Assembly: GCF_003436425.1 (NCBI RefSeq) | Contig: NZ_QSPK01000032.1 | Location: 1-24,942, forward strand | Direction: 5' to 3' | Length of the DNA stretch: 24,942 nucleotides | Source of the DNA: Eubacterium sp. TM05-53 | GTDB taxonomy: Bacteria > Bacillota_I > Bacilli_A > Erysipelotrichales > Erysipelotrichaceae | Shown: piece after piece, positions 14,259 to 22,667 of the stretch | Layout: each line of letters begins with the position of its first letter | Numbering within the stretch: the first letter of the stretch is position 1 | Made by a program: the position numbers and the translations under genes | The notes under the pieces: model-generated | Databases searched by the model: none | Seen by the model: the letters and a program-made list of their open reading frames with translations, nothing else | Told to the model about the DNA's origin: nothing

Positions 14259-16661
14259 CTATTTTTCTTCGACTTTAAAATCAAATACACGATCATGTAA
14301 GATTTCTTTTACTTCCCCGGTAAATTCAATTCTTCCATGCTTTGAAATTTCACTCGAATTGTGGCCAACTAAGATTGTTTGCGGTCTAGGCTCAATCACA
14401 AATTCATTGTGAGCATTATAATAACCAAATTGACGTGTATCAAATGTAAATTCGAGTGTCTTCTTTTGTCCTGGTTCTAATGCCACCTTTTTAAATCCTC
14501 TAAGTTCCATCACTGGACGATTGATAGTTGGTTGTAAAGAATGGAAATAGACTTGTACAGTTTCTTCACCATACACTGCACCTGTATTTTCTACGTCCAC
14601 ACTCACTTTAAAGCTATCACCTGTTTTTACGGACACATCATGAGTAAGATTTGAAATACTAAATGAAGTATAGCTTAAGCCATAACCAAATGGATATAAC
14701 GGCTGCATGACACTCGCTTCTTTTTGTGGCATACCTTTTGTGAAAGATAGATATCCACTACCTGTTTTTGTGCCATAGTAAATTGGACATTGCGCAGAAA
14801 TTCTTGGGAATGTGATTGGTAAACGTCCACCTGGATTTACATCTCCACTTAATACACGTGCTACAGGTCTTGCGCCTGCTGGACCTGGATACCAGCCTTC
14901 TACAATCGCATCTACACAAGGTTCTACATCACCCAAAGCTAAAGCACGACCATTAAACAATACCATAATTGTTTTCTTACCTAAACTAGATACAGCTTTG
15001 ACTAATTCTTCTTGATGGAAAGGCAATGTTAAATCTGGATGGTTGATGCCTTCTCCGCTTGTCGCATCTTTTCCTTGTCCCGTTACTTCACCAACTCCTA
15101 AGATGACTACATCGGCTTCTTCGCATACTTTTAAAGCTTCATCAATACGTTGTTGCCAATCGTCTGTATTCATCGATTTTCCATAACTTACAACTTCAAC
15201 ATCACCTAGCTCATTTTGAATAGCTTCAGATAAACTTGTCACATGGAGTGTTTCTCTTAAGTAATTATCAAAGTTTTCATCAAAAGACAAAGAAGGATCT
15301 TTAAACATTTTTTCCTTCATGGCATCAATGTCAAACATTTGTTTCGCAAATTCGGCAAAACCTTCCATTTTTGTTGCGACTTCTGGATCTACGACCATCT
15401 GTAAGAAAGAGCCCATCATAGCTGGATAGGCATAGCCTCCAAATAAACAAGATAGTCTTGTCGCAAATGGTCCGACTACAGCTACTTTCTTTACATTTTT
15501 ATCTAAAGGTAAAACTCCATTGTTCTTTAATAATGTAACGGATTTCGTCGCAATCTCTTCTGATAATGCATCTGCACTTGGATCATCAAATACGGCTTGT
15601 GCTTTTTCTGGATCAATATATGGATCATCCAATAGTCCCATCTCTTCACGCATTTGTAGCGTTCTTAATACACAGGCATCTAAATCCTTCACATCGACAA
15701 CACATTTTTTAACACCCTCTACAATATGATTATATACCGTTGTCGTCATTGTATCTGAATCGATTCCTGCCTTTAATGCCGCTCCTGCAAGTTCTGCACG
15801 ATCTTCATACATGCCTTGTGCTTGAATAACACGAGGGATAGAGTGTCCGTCACATACAGCAATTCCATTAAAGCCTAATTTATCACGTAATACATCTTGT
15901 GTCCATTTTGGATTGACAGACATAGGTAATCCGTCAATATCTGAATATGTAACCATAATACTTTGCATATCATGCTCTTTTATGGCTGCCGCAAATGGTG
16001 TGGCATAGACTTCAAATAAATCTTTTTCACCGATGTTGATGGTTGCACAATTGACTCCACCTTCGCTAGCTCCATAGCCGACCCAGTGTTTTGCCAAAGC
16101 ACCACAGCGTTTTGTGAAGTCATCCCCTTGAATTCCATGCACTTCTTCACTTGTGAAACGAGCAGCCACTAATGGATCCTCTCCAAATGTTTCATCGACA
16201 CGACCCCATCTTGAATCACGACTGATATCCGCTACTGGGCTCATCATAAAATGAGCTCCAATGGCCTTTCCTTCATCCGATAAAACTTTTCCCATCTTAT
16301 ACGATAATTCTGGTTCAAAAGTACCGGCTAAAGCGATTGGTACTGGGAAAATCGTAGCATCCGCTGCCACTAGCCCTGAACTGGATTCATTTTGAATAAT
16401 ACATGGTAAACCTGTTTTTTCAATCACATATTTTTGAATTTCATTATAGCCTTGGGCGGCTTGTTTAGCACCACCCACAAATCCTGTCGCGAATTGTGTC
16501 ATACGACCTACACCTTGCGGCATAGATTCTTCAGCTTTTTCTTTTGAGAATACACCTCGATTCAGTGCCATACTTGGCATGATACATGATAATTGAATGG
16601 CCTTCTCTTCTAAACTCATCTTAGCCAAGATGTCCTTGACTCTTTGACTTGGTTTGTTCAT
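14259..16661 (-). CDS. Glycoside hydrolase family 3 beta-glycosidase (beta-glucosidase/xylosidase type)
   Basis: 800-aa GH3 enzyme that removes terminal beta-linked glucose or xylose from oligosaccharides. No signal peptide, so it acts inside on imported sugars. The barrel domain (1-380) holds SRDSRWGRVDETFGEDP (148-163), the KHW motif (191-193) and the nucleophile D271 in GIAVCDGHSI. The alpha/beta sandwich domain (about 385-650) carries the likely acid/base E537 in SGEGINHPDLTLP. A fibronectin-III-like domain ends the protein (ETVQVYFHS, RGFKKVALEPGQ). Domain order and length are typical of three-domain GH3 enzymes. GGAGG lies eight bases before the ATG. A cre-like operator overlaps the promoter, pointing to catabolite repression. 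Substrate cannot be fixed from sequence; no transporter gene is adjacent. Confidence 0.92.
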   Translation of the reverse strand: MNKPSQRVKDILAKMSLEEKAIQLSCIMPSMALNRGVFSKEKAEESMPQGVGRMTQFATGFVGGAKQAAQGYNEIQKYVIEKTGLPCIIQNESSSGLVAADATIFPVPIALAGTFEPELSYKMGKVLSDEGKAIGAHFMMSPVADISRDSRWGRVDETFGEDPLVAARFTSEEVHGIQGDDFTKRCGALAKHWVGYGASEGGVNCATINIGEKDLFEVYATPFAAAIKEHDMQSIMVTYSDIDGLPMSVNPKWTQDVLRDKLGFNGIAVCDGHSIPRVIQAQGMYEDRAELAGAALKAGIDSDTMTTTVYNHIVEGVKKCVVDVKDLDACVLRTLQMREEMGLLDDPYIDPEKAQAVFDDPSADALSEEIATKSVTLLKNNGVLPLDKNVKKVAVVGPFATRLSCLFGGYAYPAMMGSFLQMVVDPEVATKMEGFAEFAKQMFDIDAMKEKMFKDPSLSFDENFDNYLRETLHVTSLSEAIQNELGDVEVVSYGKSMNTDDWQQRIDEALKVCEEADVVILGVGEVTGQGKDATSGEGINHPDLTLPFHQEELVKAVSSLGKKTIMVLFNGRALALGDVEPCVDAIVEGWYPGPAGARPVARVLSGDVNPGGRLPITFPRISAQCPIYYGTKTGSGYLSFTKGMPQKEASVMQPLYPFGYGLSYTSFSISNLTHDVSVKTGDSFKVSVDVENTGAVYGEETVQVYFHSLQPTINRPVMELRGFKKVALEPGQKKTLEFTFDTRQFGYYNAHNEFVIEPRPQTILVGHNSSEISKHGRIEFTGEVKEILHDRVFDFKVEEK

Positions 16662-16680
16662 TTTAAATCCTCCATTATTC

Positions 16681-16694
16681 TGTATACGTTTACA
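16681..16694. promoter_or_regulatory. cre / LacI-type operator upstream of the GH3 gene
   Basis: TGTATACGTTTACA matches the cre consensus TGWNANCGNTNWCA at 13 of 14 positions and is one base from a perfect palindrome around the central CG. It begins inside the -10 box on the minus strand, a position suited to repression. A local LacI-family regulator could use the same site, but none is in the window. Confidence 0.65.
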
Positions 16695-16720
16695 ATAATG
16701 TTAAGTCATCGAATTATCAA
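16692..16720 (-). promoter_or_regulatory. Likely promoter of the GH3 gene
   Basis: TTGATA (16720-16715), 17-bp spacer, TATTGT (16697-16692). The -10 box shares three bases with the cre-like site. Confidence 0.45.
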
Positions 16721-16797
16721 ACTATAATTTGATTTAGAAAAAAATTTCCAAAAAGAAACACGAATCATTTAACAGTCTGACACTTTTTGAAACCAAG

Positions 16798-16822
16798 AAA
16801 AAAAGGATGCCAAATCGACATC
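16798..16822 (-). terminator. Minus-strand terminator downstream of sua5/tsaC
   Basis: On the minus strand GATGTC (16822-16817), loop GATTT, GGCATC (16811-16806), a C, then seven T (16804-16798). It lies about 150 bases after the sua5 stop, so the sua5 mRNA would carry a long structured 3' end. Confidence 0.6.
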
Positions 16823-16889
16823 ATTTCAAATATGTTTAAATTTAAATCCAAAATATTGAATCTTACCCAATTCAGAGTAACATACTAAA

Positions 16890-16973
16890 TGAACTGCTAG
16901 AAGCATACTACTTCTAGATGTGTTCGTATGCACCCTGACCTATGCCCTACAACATGGGTTCTGGGTGTTTTTT
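16890..16973 (+). ncRNA. Candidate small structured RNA of unknown family
   Basis: Plus-strand segment without a convincing ORF. It contains a seven-base hairpin CTAGAAG (16897-16903)/CTTCTAG (16911-16917), an alternative pairing GCATAC/GTATGC, and a strong terminator at 16931-16973. A weak promoter TTGAAT (16856-16861), 16 bp, TAACAT (16878-16883) would start transcription near 16890, giving about 85 nt. No known family was recognised. It could instead be only the structured 3' region of the sua5 mRNA on the other strand. Confidence 0.3.
16931..16973 (+). terminator. Orphan plus-strand terminator
   Basis: CACCC (16931-16935) pairs with GGGTG (16963-16967) and inside it CCTATG (16939-16944) with CATGGG (16953-16958), then six T (16968-16973). 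No plus-strand gene lies within 300 bp upstream, which is the main support for the candidate small RNA. Confidence 0.65.
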
Positions 16974-17570
16974 CTAAAGTACAGATTCCAATTCTTCTAA
17001 AGAGATAGGTCCTGGTCGTAGGATTTGTAGATTTTCTTTTGTACAATCTACGATCGTACTTGCCTGTAAAGCTTTGCACGTTCCAAGTACAATACCATCT
17101 ATTTTTGGCAATTGTTCATACACATCATCACTTGTGAGTGCTGTTTTTTCTCCAGACTGATTGGCACTTGTGACTAAGATTGGACAATTCAATTCATCAA
17201 TCACATCTAAAATAAACTTTTCATCGGGAATACGAATCGCAATCGTACTTAAGCCATTTGTGTATGCTGAATCGACACTCTCCTTCACTTTGACAACTAA
17301 AGTTAATGCGCCCGGTAAAAACTGATTGGCAATCTTTTCAATTCTTTCATCCACTAACGCAACTTGCTTCATTTGTTCCACATTTGAAACCATCATAGGA
17401 ATTGGCTTTGTTTCCGGACGATGTTTTGCGCGTTTTAATCGTTTTAAATCGTCTAAATCCCCATATTTTACACCCACTCCATATACTGTATCTGTAGGAA
17501 GAGCAATAATTTTATGTTCATTAAATGCACACGCTACTTCGTGTACTTGATTTTTTGTATATTCTTTCAT
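16974..17570 (-). CDS. tsaC: L-threonylcarbamoyladenylate synthase (Sua5/YwlC/TsaC family)
   Basis: Makes threonylcarbamoyl-AMP from threonine, bicarbonate and ATP, the first step of the t6A37 modification of ANN-decoding tRNAs. 198 aa from the ATG at 17570, which has GAGGTG six bases upstream; a start ten codons earlier would lack this site. Family motifs: ALPTDTVYGVGV, RAKHRPETKPIPMMV (the KRxxxKP-type nucleotide site), PGALTLVV, TIAIRIPD and LVTSANQSG. Length is that of the short, single-domain type without the Sua5 C-terminal domain. It is divergent from mnmE, another tRNA-modification gene. A TATAAT box (17597-17592) lies before it, without a clear -35. Confidence 0.93.
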   Translation of the reverse strand: MKEYTKNQVHEVACAFNEHKIIALPTDTVYGVGVKYGDLDDLKRLKRAKHRPETKPIPMMVSNVEQMKQVALVDERIEKIANQFLPGALTLVVKVKESVDSAYTNGLSTIAIRIPDEKFILDVIDELNCPILVTSANQSGEKTALTSDDVYEQLPKIDGIVLGTCKALQASTIVDCTKENLQILRPGPISLEELESVL

Positions 17571-17642
17571 GTTTACACCTCTGTCTAAGACATTATACAT
17601 CTTTTATGATAAAATACACTAAGAAAGAAAGGATGTTTAATA

Positions 17643-18971
17643 ATGTTTGAAAATACAATTGCGGCCATCTCCACATCTTTGCAGGATGGTGCCATTTCCA
17701 TCATTCGTTTAAGTGGTGACAAGGCTATTGAAATCACTCAAAAAATCTTTGACCGTAATATCATGGATGCGAAAAGTCATACAATTCATTATGGTTTTAT
17801 TATAGATGCAGATAAAAATCCTGTTGATGAAGTTCTAATTTCGATCTTTAGAGCTCCAAAAACATATACACGCGAAGACATTGTCGAAATCAATTGTCAT
17901 GGTGGAACTTTTATTACTCGTAAAATCTTATCAATGGTATTAAGTGCTGGAGCCCATCTTGCCAAACCGGGAGAATTTACGCAACGCGCCTTCTATCATG
18001 GAAGAATTGATTTATCGCAGGCTGAAGCCGTTCAAGATATGATTGAGGCAAGTAATAATACCGCAGCTAGTATGGCCATTCATGGAATTAAAGGAAGTGT
18101 AAAAAAACTACTACAGCCTTTGATTGATGATTTAATGGATATTATTGCGCAGATCGAAGTAAATATTGATTATCCTGAATATGAAGATGTTGAACAATTA
18201 ACGACGAATGATTTACTTCCAAAAACTAACGAATGGTTAACCAAGATTGATCGTATTCTTGCTCGTGTACAAACGGGTCAAATGTTAAAAAAAGGGATTG
18301 ATACCATTATTGTAGGTAAGCCAAATGTTGGTAAATCCAGCTTATTAAATGCACTTCTTGAAGAAGATAAAGCCATCGTTACAGATATTGCGGGGACCAC
18401 AAGAGACTTGGTGGAGGGTCAAATTCATATTGGCAGTGTTCAATTGAATTTAATTGATACAGCTGGTATTCGTGAATCCAGCGATAAGATTGAACAGATT
18501 GGCATTGAAAAAAGTCAAGAAAAATTAAAAGATGCCAAGTTGGTTCTTTTAGTCTTTGATGGTTCAAAAGAGTTGGATGAAGAAGATAAACAATTATTAG
18601 AACTGACAAAAGATAAGATTCGTTTAATTATCTATAATAAGTTAGATAAAACTGAAGCTGATAAGGATGGCATTTGGATTTCGGCTGCCAACAAAGACAT
18701 TCAACCATTGATTGATGCCTTAGAAAACTTGTATCATGAAGATTTATTAAAGGAAGATCCACTACTTTCAAATGAGCGTCAAATCGGTTTATTGAATCAA
18801 GCCAAAGAAGACATGTTGCGTGCCAAGGAAGCTATGGATATGATGGTAGAACCAGACTTAATTGAAATTGATATTCAAGCTGCACATGATCACTTAAAAG
18901 AAATCTTAGGTGAAGTGCATAGAGAAGACTTATTAGATACTTTATTCTCTAAGTTCTGTTTGGGTAAATAA
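17643..18971 (+). CDS. mnmE: tRNA modification GTPase MnmE
   Basis: Potassium-dependent GTPase that, with MnmG, modifies U34 of tRNAs (cmnm5U pathway). 442 aa, near family length. N-terminal folate-binding domain (1-118), a helical domain, and an inserted G domain with P-loop GKPNVGKS (225-232), TDIAGTTRD (247-255), DTAG (272-275) and NKLD (332-335). The C-terminal signature is FSKFCLGK, with catalytic-site C439; the usual form is CIGK, so isoleucine to leucine is a conservative change. AAAGGA lies before the ATG. mnmG is not in the window. The gene is divergent from tsaC and converges on the M24 aminopeptidase. Confidence 0.96.
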   Translation: MFENTIAAISTSLQDGAISIIRLSGDKAIEITQKIFDRNIMDAKSHTIHYGFIIDADKNPVDEVLISIFRAPKTYTREDIVEINCHGGTFITRKILSMVLSAGAHLAKPGEFTQRAFYHGRIDLSQAEAVQDMIEASNNTAASMAIHGIKGSVKKLLQPLIDDLMDIIAQIEVNIDYPEYEDVEQLTTNDLLPKTNEWLTKIDRILARVQTGQMLKKGIDTIIVGKPNVGKSSLLNALLEEDKAIVTDIAGTTRDLVEGQIHIGSVQLNLIDTAGIRESSDKIEQIGIEKSQEKLKDAKLVLLVFDGSKELDEEDKQLLELTKDKIRLIIYNKLDKTEADKDGIWISAANKDIQPLIDALENLYHEDLLKEDPLLSNERQIGLLNQAKEDMLRAKEAMDMMVEPDLIEIDIQAAHDHLKEILGEVHREDLLDTLFSKFCLGK

Positions 18972-18977
18972 GAAAAA

Positions 18978-19010
18978 ATGCGATGATTAACCAATCATCG
19001 CATATTTTTT
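18978..19010. terminator. Bidirectional terminator between mnmE and the M24 aminopeptidase gene
   Basis: Eleven-base perfect stem ATGCGATGATT (18978-18988) with AATCATCGCAT (18993-19003), loop AACC, T-run on both strands. The aminopeptidase TAA stop (18987-18989) is inside the hairpin. Confidence 0.9.
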
Positions 19011-20060
19011 ATCTAGTTTATTTAATACAAGACAACCATCTTCAGTAACAAGTACTAAGTCTTCGACACGAACACCCATCTTTTCAGGTAAATAGATACC
19101 TGGTTCAATCGAGAAGATCATGCCTGGTTTTACAGTTTCTGTATTGGTAGAACTTACATCTCCAAATTCATGATCGGTTTGACCAATGAAATGTCCTAGA
19201 CGGTGAGTAAAGTATTCGCCATAGCCAAAGCTAGAAATATAATCACGTGCAGCTGCATCAATATCACATAGACGAACGCCTGGACGAATAATTTCTTCCG
19301 CTTTTTCATTCGCAGCACGTACAATGTCATGAATCTTTTTATATTCGTCACTTGCTTCTTTACAAAAATATGTACGTGTCATGTCCGAACAATAACGATC
19401 TTTTCTTCCCCCAATATCAATGACAATACTCTCGCCTGCTTTTAACACGGAATCATCTGGCATATGGTGAGGATCAGCGCCATTAGCTCCAAATGAACAA
19501 ATTGGTGAGAATGACACGTCTTGACATCCTAATAATTTATATTGTTCAAGAATAAAAGTTTCCACTTGTTTTTCTGTCATACCTTCTTTAATGAAATCTC
19601 TTGTACGTTCCATCACAACATCATTGATCTGTGAGTTTTCAATCATACATTCAATTTCTTTTTCATCCTTAATAGCACGAGTATCATCTACATATTTTGA
19701 TCCAAGAACCACTTTTAATCCTTCGCACTTTTCCATTAAAGGAATCAAGAAACGTGCTGTCCACTCTTTATCAATACCTAGCGTTTCACTTAAATTAATA
19801 ACACTAGCTAAAAGTGAAGTGGAATCATCCGTATCGCTATACCAAATTTCTTCACAATCCTTTTGTTCAACCGTAAATAATGTATTTAAAAATAAGACTT
19901 TTCTTCCTTCATCATTCAAGTATAGCGCAAACAATCTTTCTCCTGGACCTACATCAACACCTGTTAAATAATAAATGCTGCATGGTTCACTCACTAAGAT
20001 TTGTTTAAGCCCATCCGCTTTCATTTTTGCGATTACTTGATCGACTCTTTTTTGAAACAT
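18987..20060 (-). CDS. M24-family aminopeptidase (Xaa-Pro dipeptidase/aminopeptidase type)
   Basis: Cytoplasmic two-metal peptidase of the pita-bread fold that cleaves X-Pro bonds. The 357 aa have a creatinase-like N-terminal domain (1-130) and a catalytic domain with the five metal ligands D215 (VIDIGG), D226 (SDMTRT), H290 (GHFIG), E319 (IEPGIY) and E333 (RVED). Motifs fit PepQ/PepP-type enzymes of Firmicutes; dipeptidase versus aminopeptidase cannot be settled. AGGAGG lies six bases before the ATG, and the gene begins 10 bp after the sensor kinase stop, so it appears to be the last gene of the alarmone/two-component operon. Confidence 0.9.
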   Translation of the reverse strand: MFQKRVDQVIAKMKADGLKQILVSEPCSIYYLTGVDVGPGERLFALYLNDEGRKVLFLNTLFTVEQKDCEEIWYSDTDDSTSLLASVINLSETLGIDKEWTARFLIPLMEKCEGLKVVLGSKYVDDTRAIKDEKEIECMIENSQINDVVMERTRDFIKEGMTEKQVETFILEQYKLLGCQDVSFSPICSFGANGADPHHMPDDSVLKAGESIVIDIGGRKDRYCSDMTRTYFCKEASDEYKKIHDIVRAANEKAEEIIRPGVRLCDIDAAARDYISSFGYGEYFTHRLGHFIGQTDHEFGDVSSTNTETVKPGMIFSIEPGIYLPEKMGVRVEDLVLVTEDGCLVLNKLDKKYAMIG

Positions 20061-20070
20061 AATTATCCTC

Positions 20071-21303
20071 CTAGAAATTCAAAGTAAATTCTGTACCTTG
20101 TATCTCATCACTTGTCACACTTAATTTGATTTTATGGCTTTGCGCAATTTGACTGGCAATCGATAAACCTAAACCGGCTCCACCCTGATATTTTCTTGAT
20201 TTATCAACACGATAGAAACGTTCAAATATGTGTTTTAAATCTTCAGGTGGAATATAACTATCTGTATTACGAATTGTTATGACGGGTTTATTTTGTATCT
20301 TGACTAATTTAAAATAAATCTTTCCACCCTTAGGCGTATATTTGATCGCATTGTCCAAGAAAATTAAAATCAATTGTTTTAACTGCGACTCATTTCCATG
20401 TACCTCTATATTCTCTTCCACTTCATCGATTAAATCAATACCTTTTTCAAACGCAATGGATTCAAATGGCAAAACACAATGAAAACATATATCACTCAAA
20501 GAACAATTCTGCATCGAAATTTCAATTCGATTCGCATCATTCTTGGCAAGAAACAACATATTCTCAACCAATTTTCGCATACGGTTCGCTTCACTTTGAA
20601 TGGATTCAATCCATTGTTTTTGTGAAGAAATGGTTTCTGTCGAATGATTGATCAACACATCACTATCCGCTAAAATAACCGTTAATGGCGTTTTTAATTC
20701 GTGGCTGGCATCCGCGACAAATTGTTTCTGTTTATCCCATGCTTGTTCGACGGGTTTTAGTGCCCATTTGCTTAAAATACAACTTAATATAAAGAATACG
20801 AGTAATACACTAGAACCAATTTGAATGGATATGATCAACATTCTTTGAAAGGATGACTGCATATTCGATATATCCACAAAGGCTACGGCATAGCCTGAAG
20901 GAATGATGGTATTTTCGTCTACTTGATAGTTGGTGATTTTTTCTTTTTTATACGCAAACCCAAGTTTTTTCAACACTCCAATATCATCTTTGTCTTCTAC
21001 ACTTTCAATTAAGCTTTGTGCATCATCTGCATATATATTCCATACAGAACGACTTGTGATCATATATTCATAATTGGAATCGGTATAAATCACAAAGGAA
21101 TTCCCGTTAAAATTTCGATTGTTCTCAAAAGAAAAATTAAAATCTTTATCTTTTAATTTCAAAGCTAATTCTAGACTTCGTTCTACATCCTTTTTATCAT
21201 GTATATAATTGGAGCAGCATACGACGCCAAAAACGGAAAGTAAGATGATACTGACAAAGGACATTAAAATCAAAATGAATTTGGTCTGTAATTTTTTAAG
21301 CAT
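20071..21303 (-). CDS. Membrane sensor histidine kinase
   Basis: 410-aa two-component kinase. Transmembrane helices at about 8-30 and 155-178 enclose an extracellular sensor domain of about 120 residues with no recognised ligand motif. Phospho-acceptor H201 in DASHELKTPL, N box with N318 in FLDNAIKYTPKGG, then ERFYRVDKSR and the G box GGAGLGLSIA. There is no HAMP domain that I can make out clearly; only a short linker (KWALKPVE) precedes the H box. Overall layout (two TM, medium-size exterior, HisKA, HATPase) resembles CiaH-like kinases. It overlaps response regulator 1 by eight bases, so that is the cognate partner. Confidence 0.92.
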   Translation of the reverse strand: MLKKLQTKFILILMSFVSIILLSVFGVVCCSNYIHDKKDVERSLELALKLKDKDFNFSFENNRNFNGNSFVIYTDSNYEYMITSRSVWNIYADDAQSLIESVEDKDDIGVLKKLGFAYKKEKITNYQVDENTIIPSGYAVAFVDISNMQSSFQRMLIISIQIGSSVLLVFFILSCILSKWALKPVEQAWDKQKQFVADASHELKTPLTVILADSDVLINHSTETISSQKQWIESIQSEANRMRKLVENMLFLAKNDANRIEISMQNCSLSDICFHCVLPFESIAFEKGIDLIDEVEENIEVHGNESQLKQLILIFLDNAIKYTPKGGKIYFKLVKIQNKPVITIRNTDSYIPPEDLKHIFERFYRVDKSRKYQGGAGLGLSIASQIAQSHKIKLSVTSDEIQGTEFTLNF

Positions 21304-21973
21304 CGCAAACCTCTAGTCGATATCCAACTTTTCGAATCACCTTAATTGAAACTTTACTCTTTAAAAATTTTAATTTCTTTCTTAAAAACGAAATATAGAC
21401 TTCGACATTATTGTCCATCGCATCACTTTCACTTCCCCATACAGAGATAATCAAATCATCTTTTGAAGTAATCATTTCTGGATGTGACATTAAGTGTTTC
21501 ATGATTTCAAACTCTTTATATCCCAAATGAATATGTTGACTTTTACAATACAACTCACAAGTATCCAATTGTAAAGATAAATCTTCATACTTTAATTCGT
21601 GTACAATGACTTCTCCTTTACGTCTTGTGAGTGCATTAATGCGAGCAACAAGTTCGGCAGCTGAAAATGGTTTTGTCATATAATCATCGGCCCCTACATT
21701 TAGGCCTTTGACTTTGTCTGGAATTTCATCTAGTGCCGACAATAAAAGTGTTGGTGTTTCTATTTTATTAGCACGCATCTTTTGTACGATCTCAAAACCA
21801 TTCATACCAGGAAGCATGATATCTAAAACGGCTACATCATAATATCCGCTTAGGGCAAGATCTAAACCTTCTTGTCCATCATAGGCCATAGTCACCTGCC
21901 ATTTTTGTTCTTCTAAAATTTGTGCAATCGCATACGCAATATTTTTTTCATCATCCACGACTAATATATTCAT
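21296..21973 (-). CDS. OmpR/PhoB-family response regulator 1 (cognate of the kinase)
   Basis: 225 aa. Receiver domain 1-115 with acidic pair D7/D8, phospho-acceptor D51 in VLDIMLPG, S79 in the Thr/Ser position and K101 in MTKPF. C-terminal winged helix with VWGSESDAMDNNVEVYISFLR as the recognition helix region and the KVGYRLE wing hairpin; complete and apparently functional. The recognition helix (VEVYISFLRKKL) resembles that of streptococcal CiaR as I recall it (VEVYVSKVRKKL). It is the best candidate to bind the TTTAAG-type repeats upstream of the sulfotransferase and alarmone synthetase genes. It follows response regulator 2 by 24 bp, with an AAAGGG site. Confidence 0.92.
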   Translation of the reverse strand: MNILVVDDEKNIAYAIAQILEEQKWQVTMAYDGQEGLDLALSGYYDVAVLDIMLPGMNGFEIVQKMRANKIETPTLLLSALDEIPDKVKGLNVGADDYMTKPFSAAELVARINALTRRKGEVIVHELKYEDLSLQLDTCELYCKSQHIHLGYKEFEIMKHLMSHPEMITSKDDLIISVWGSESDAMDNNVEVYISFLRKKLKFLKSKVSIKVIRKVGYRLEVCDA

Positions 21974-21997
21974 AATGTCACGCCCTTTCTTCCTTTT

Positions 21998-22666
21998 TTA
22001 TATATTAACACACAGTTCTATATTTTCTTCATTAATTTCAATATGTGCCTTTGATGACAAGGCCAAAAGTTTTCGATTCAAATAAGACACATATAATGAA
22101 ACTGTATTCGGATTCACATTGACTCGATTGTCCCATACCTTTTCAATCACTAGCCAAATGGGTACTCGATTTGATTCACTTCGAATCAACAAAGAACGAA
22201 TACTACTTTCATATTTCGATAATTGATATTTTGTATTCTTACAAGAAAGTGTTTCTTCTTTCTTGTTCAAAATAATATCTTGATATTGTAGATAAGAATC
22301 ATCCATTATATTTTCTTTCAACATCACTTTGATTCGTGCAATCAGTTCCTTTGTCGAAAAGGGTTTGGATAAGTAATCGTTGGCACCTAAATCAAAACCT
22401 ATAACTTTATCATCTACTTCATTTAATGCACTTAAAAGTAATACCGGAATATCTATTTTCTTTTTTCGAATCATAGACAATACTTCATATCCATTCTTTT
22501 CTGGCATCATGATATCTAAGATCAATCCGTCATACATTTCTTGAGAAACAAGATGAATGGCACTATTCCCATCAAAACACACATCGCAATTATAGCCTGC
22601 ATCTATTAAGACAACTTGTAGTGCTTTCGCTAAATTTATTTCATCATCCGCAATCAACAATCGCAT
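21998..22666 (-). CDS. OmpR-type response regulator 2 with a divergent C-terminal wing
   Basis: 222 aa from the ATG at 22666, which has GAGGG six bases upstream; a TTG four codons earlier is a poorer choice. Receiver domain complete: D7/D8, D51 in LILDIMMPE, S79, K101 in LSKPF. It is a paralogue of response regulator 1. In the winged helix the recognition helix is kept (NPNTVSLYVSYLNRKL), but the end reads HIEINEENIELCVNI instead of the usual GxGYxL hairpin, so DNA contact or dimer geometry may differ. There is no second kinase gene in the window. It overlaps no coding sequence but starts two bases after the TAA of the alarmone synthetase. Confidence 0.88.
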   Translation of the reverse strand: MRLLIADDEINLAKALQVVLIDAGYNCDVCFDGNSAIHLVSQEMYDGLILDIMMPEKNGYEVLSMIRKKKIDIPVLLLSALNEVDDKVIGFDLGANDYLSKPFSTKELIARIKVMLKENIMDDSYLQYQDIILNKKEETLSCKNTKYQLSKYESSIRSLLIRSESNRVPIWLVIEKVWDNRVNVNPNTVSLYVSYLNRKLLALSSKAHIEINEENIELCVNI

Positions 22667-22667
22667 A

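Noticed and set aside
16890..16973. 6S RNA or SRP RNA
   Set aside because: A TGTTCG segment and a GGTCAGG-like segment on the opposite strand looked suggestive, but the unit is too short for 6S RNA, lacks a closing 5'-3' stem, and has no SRP GGAA tetraloop helix.
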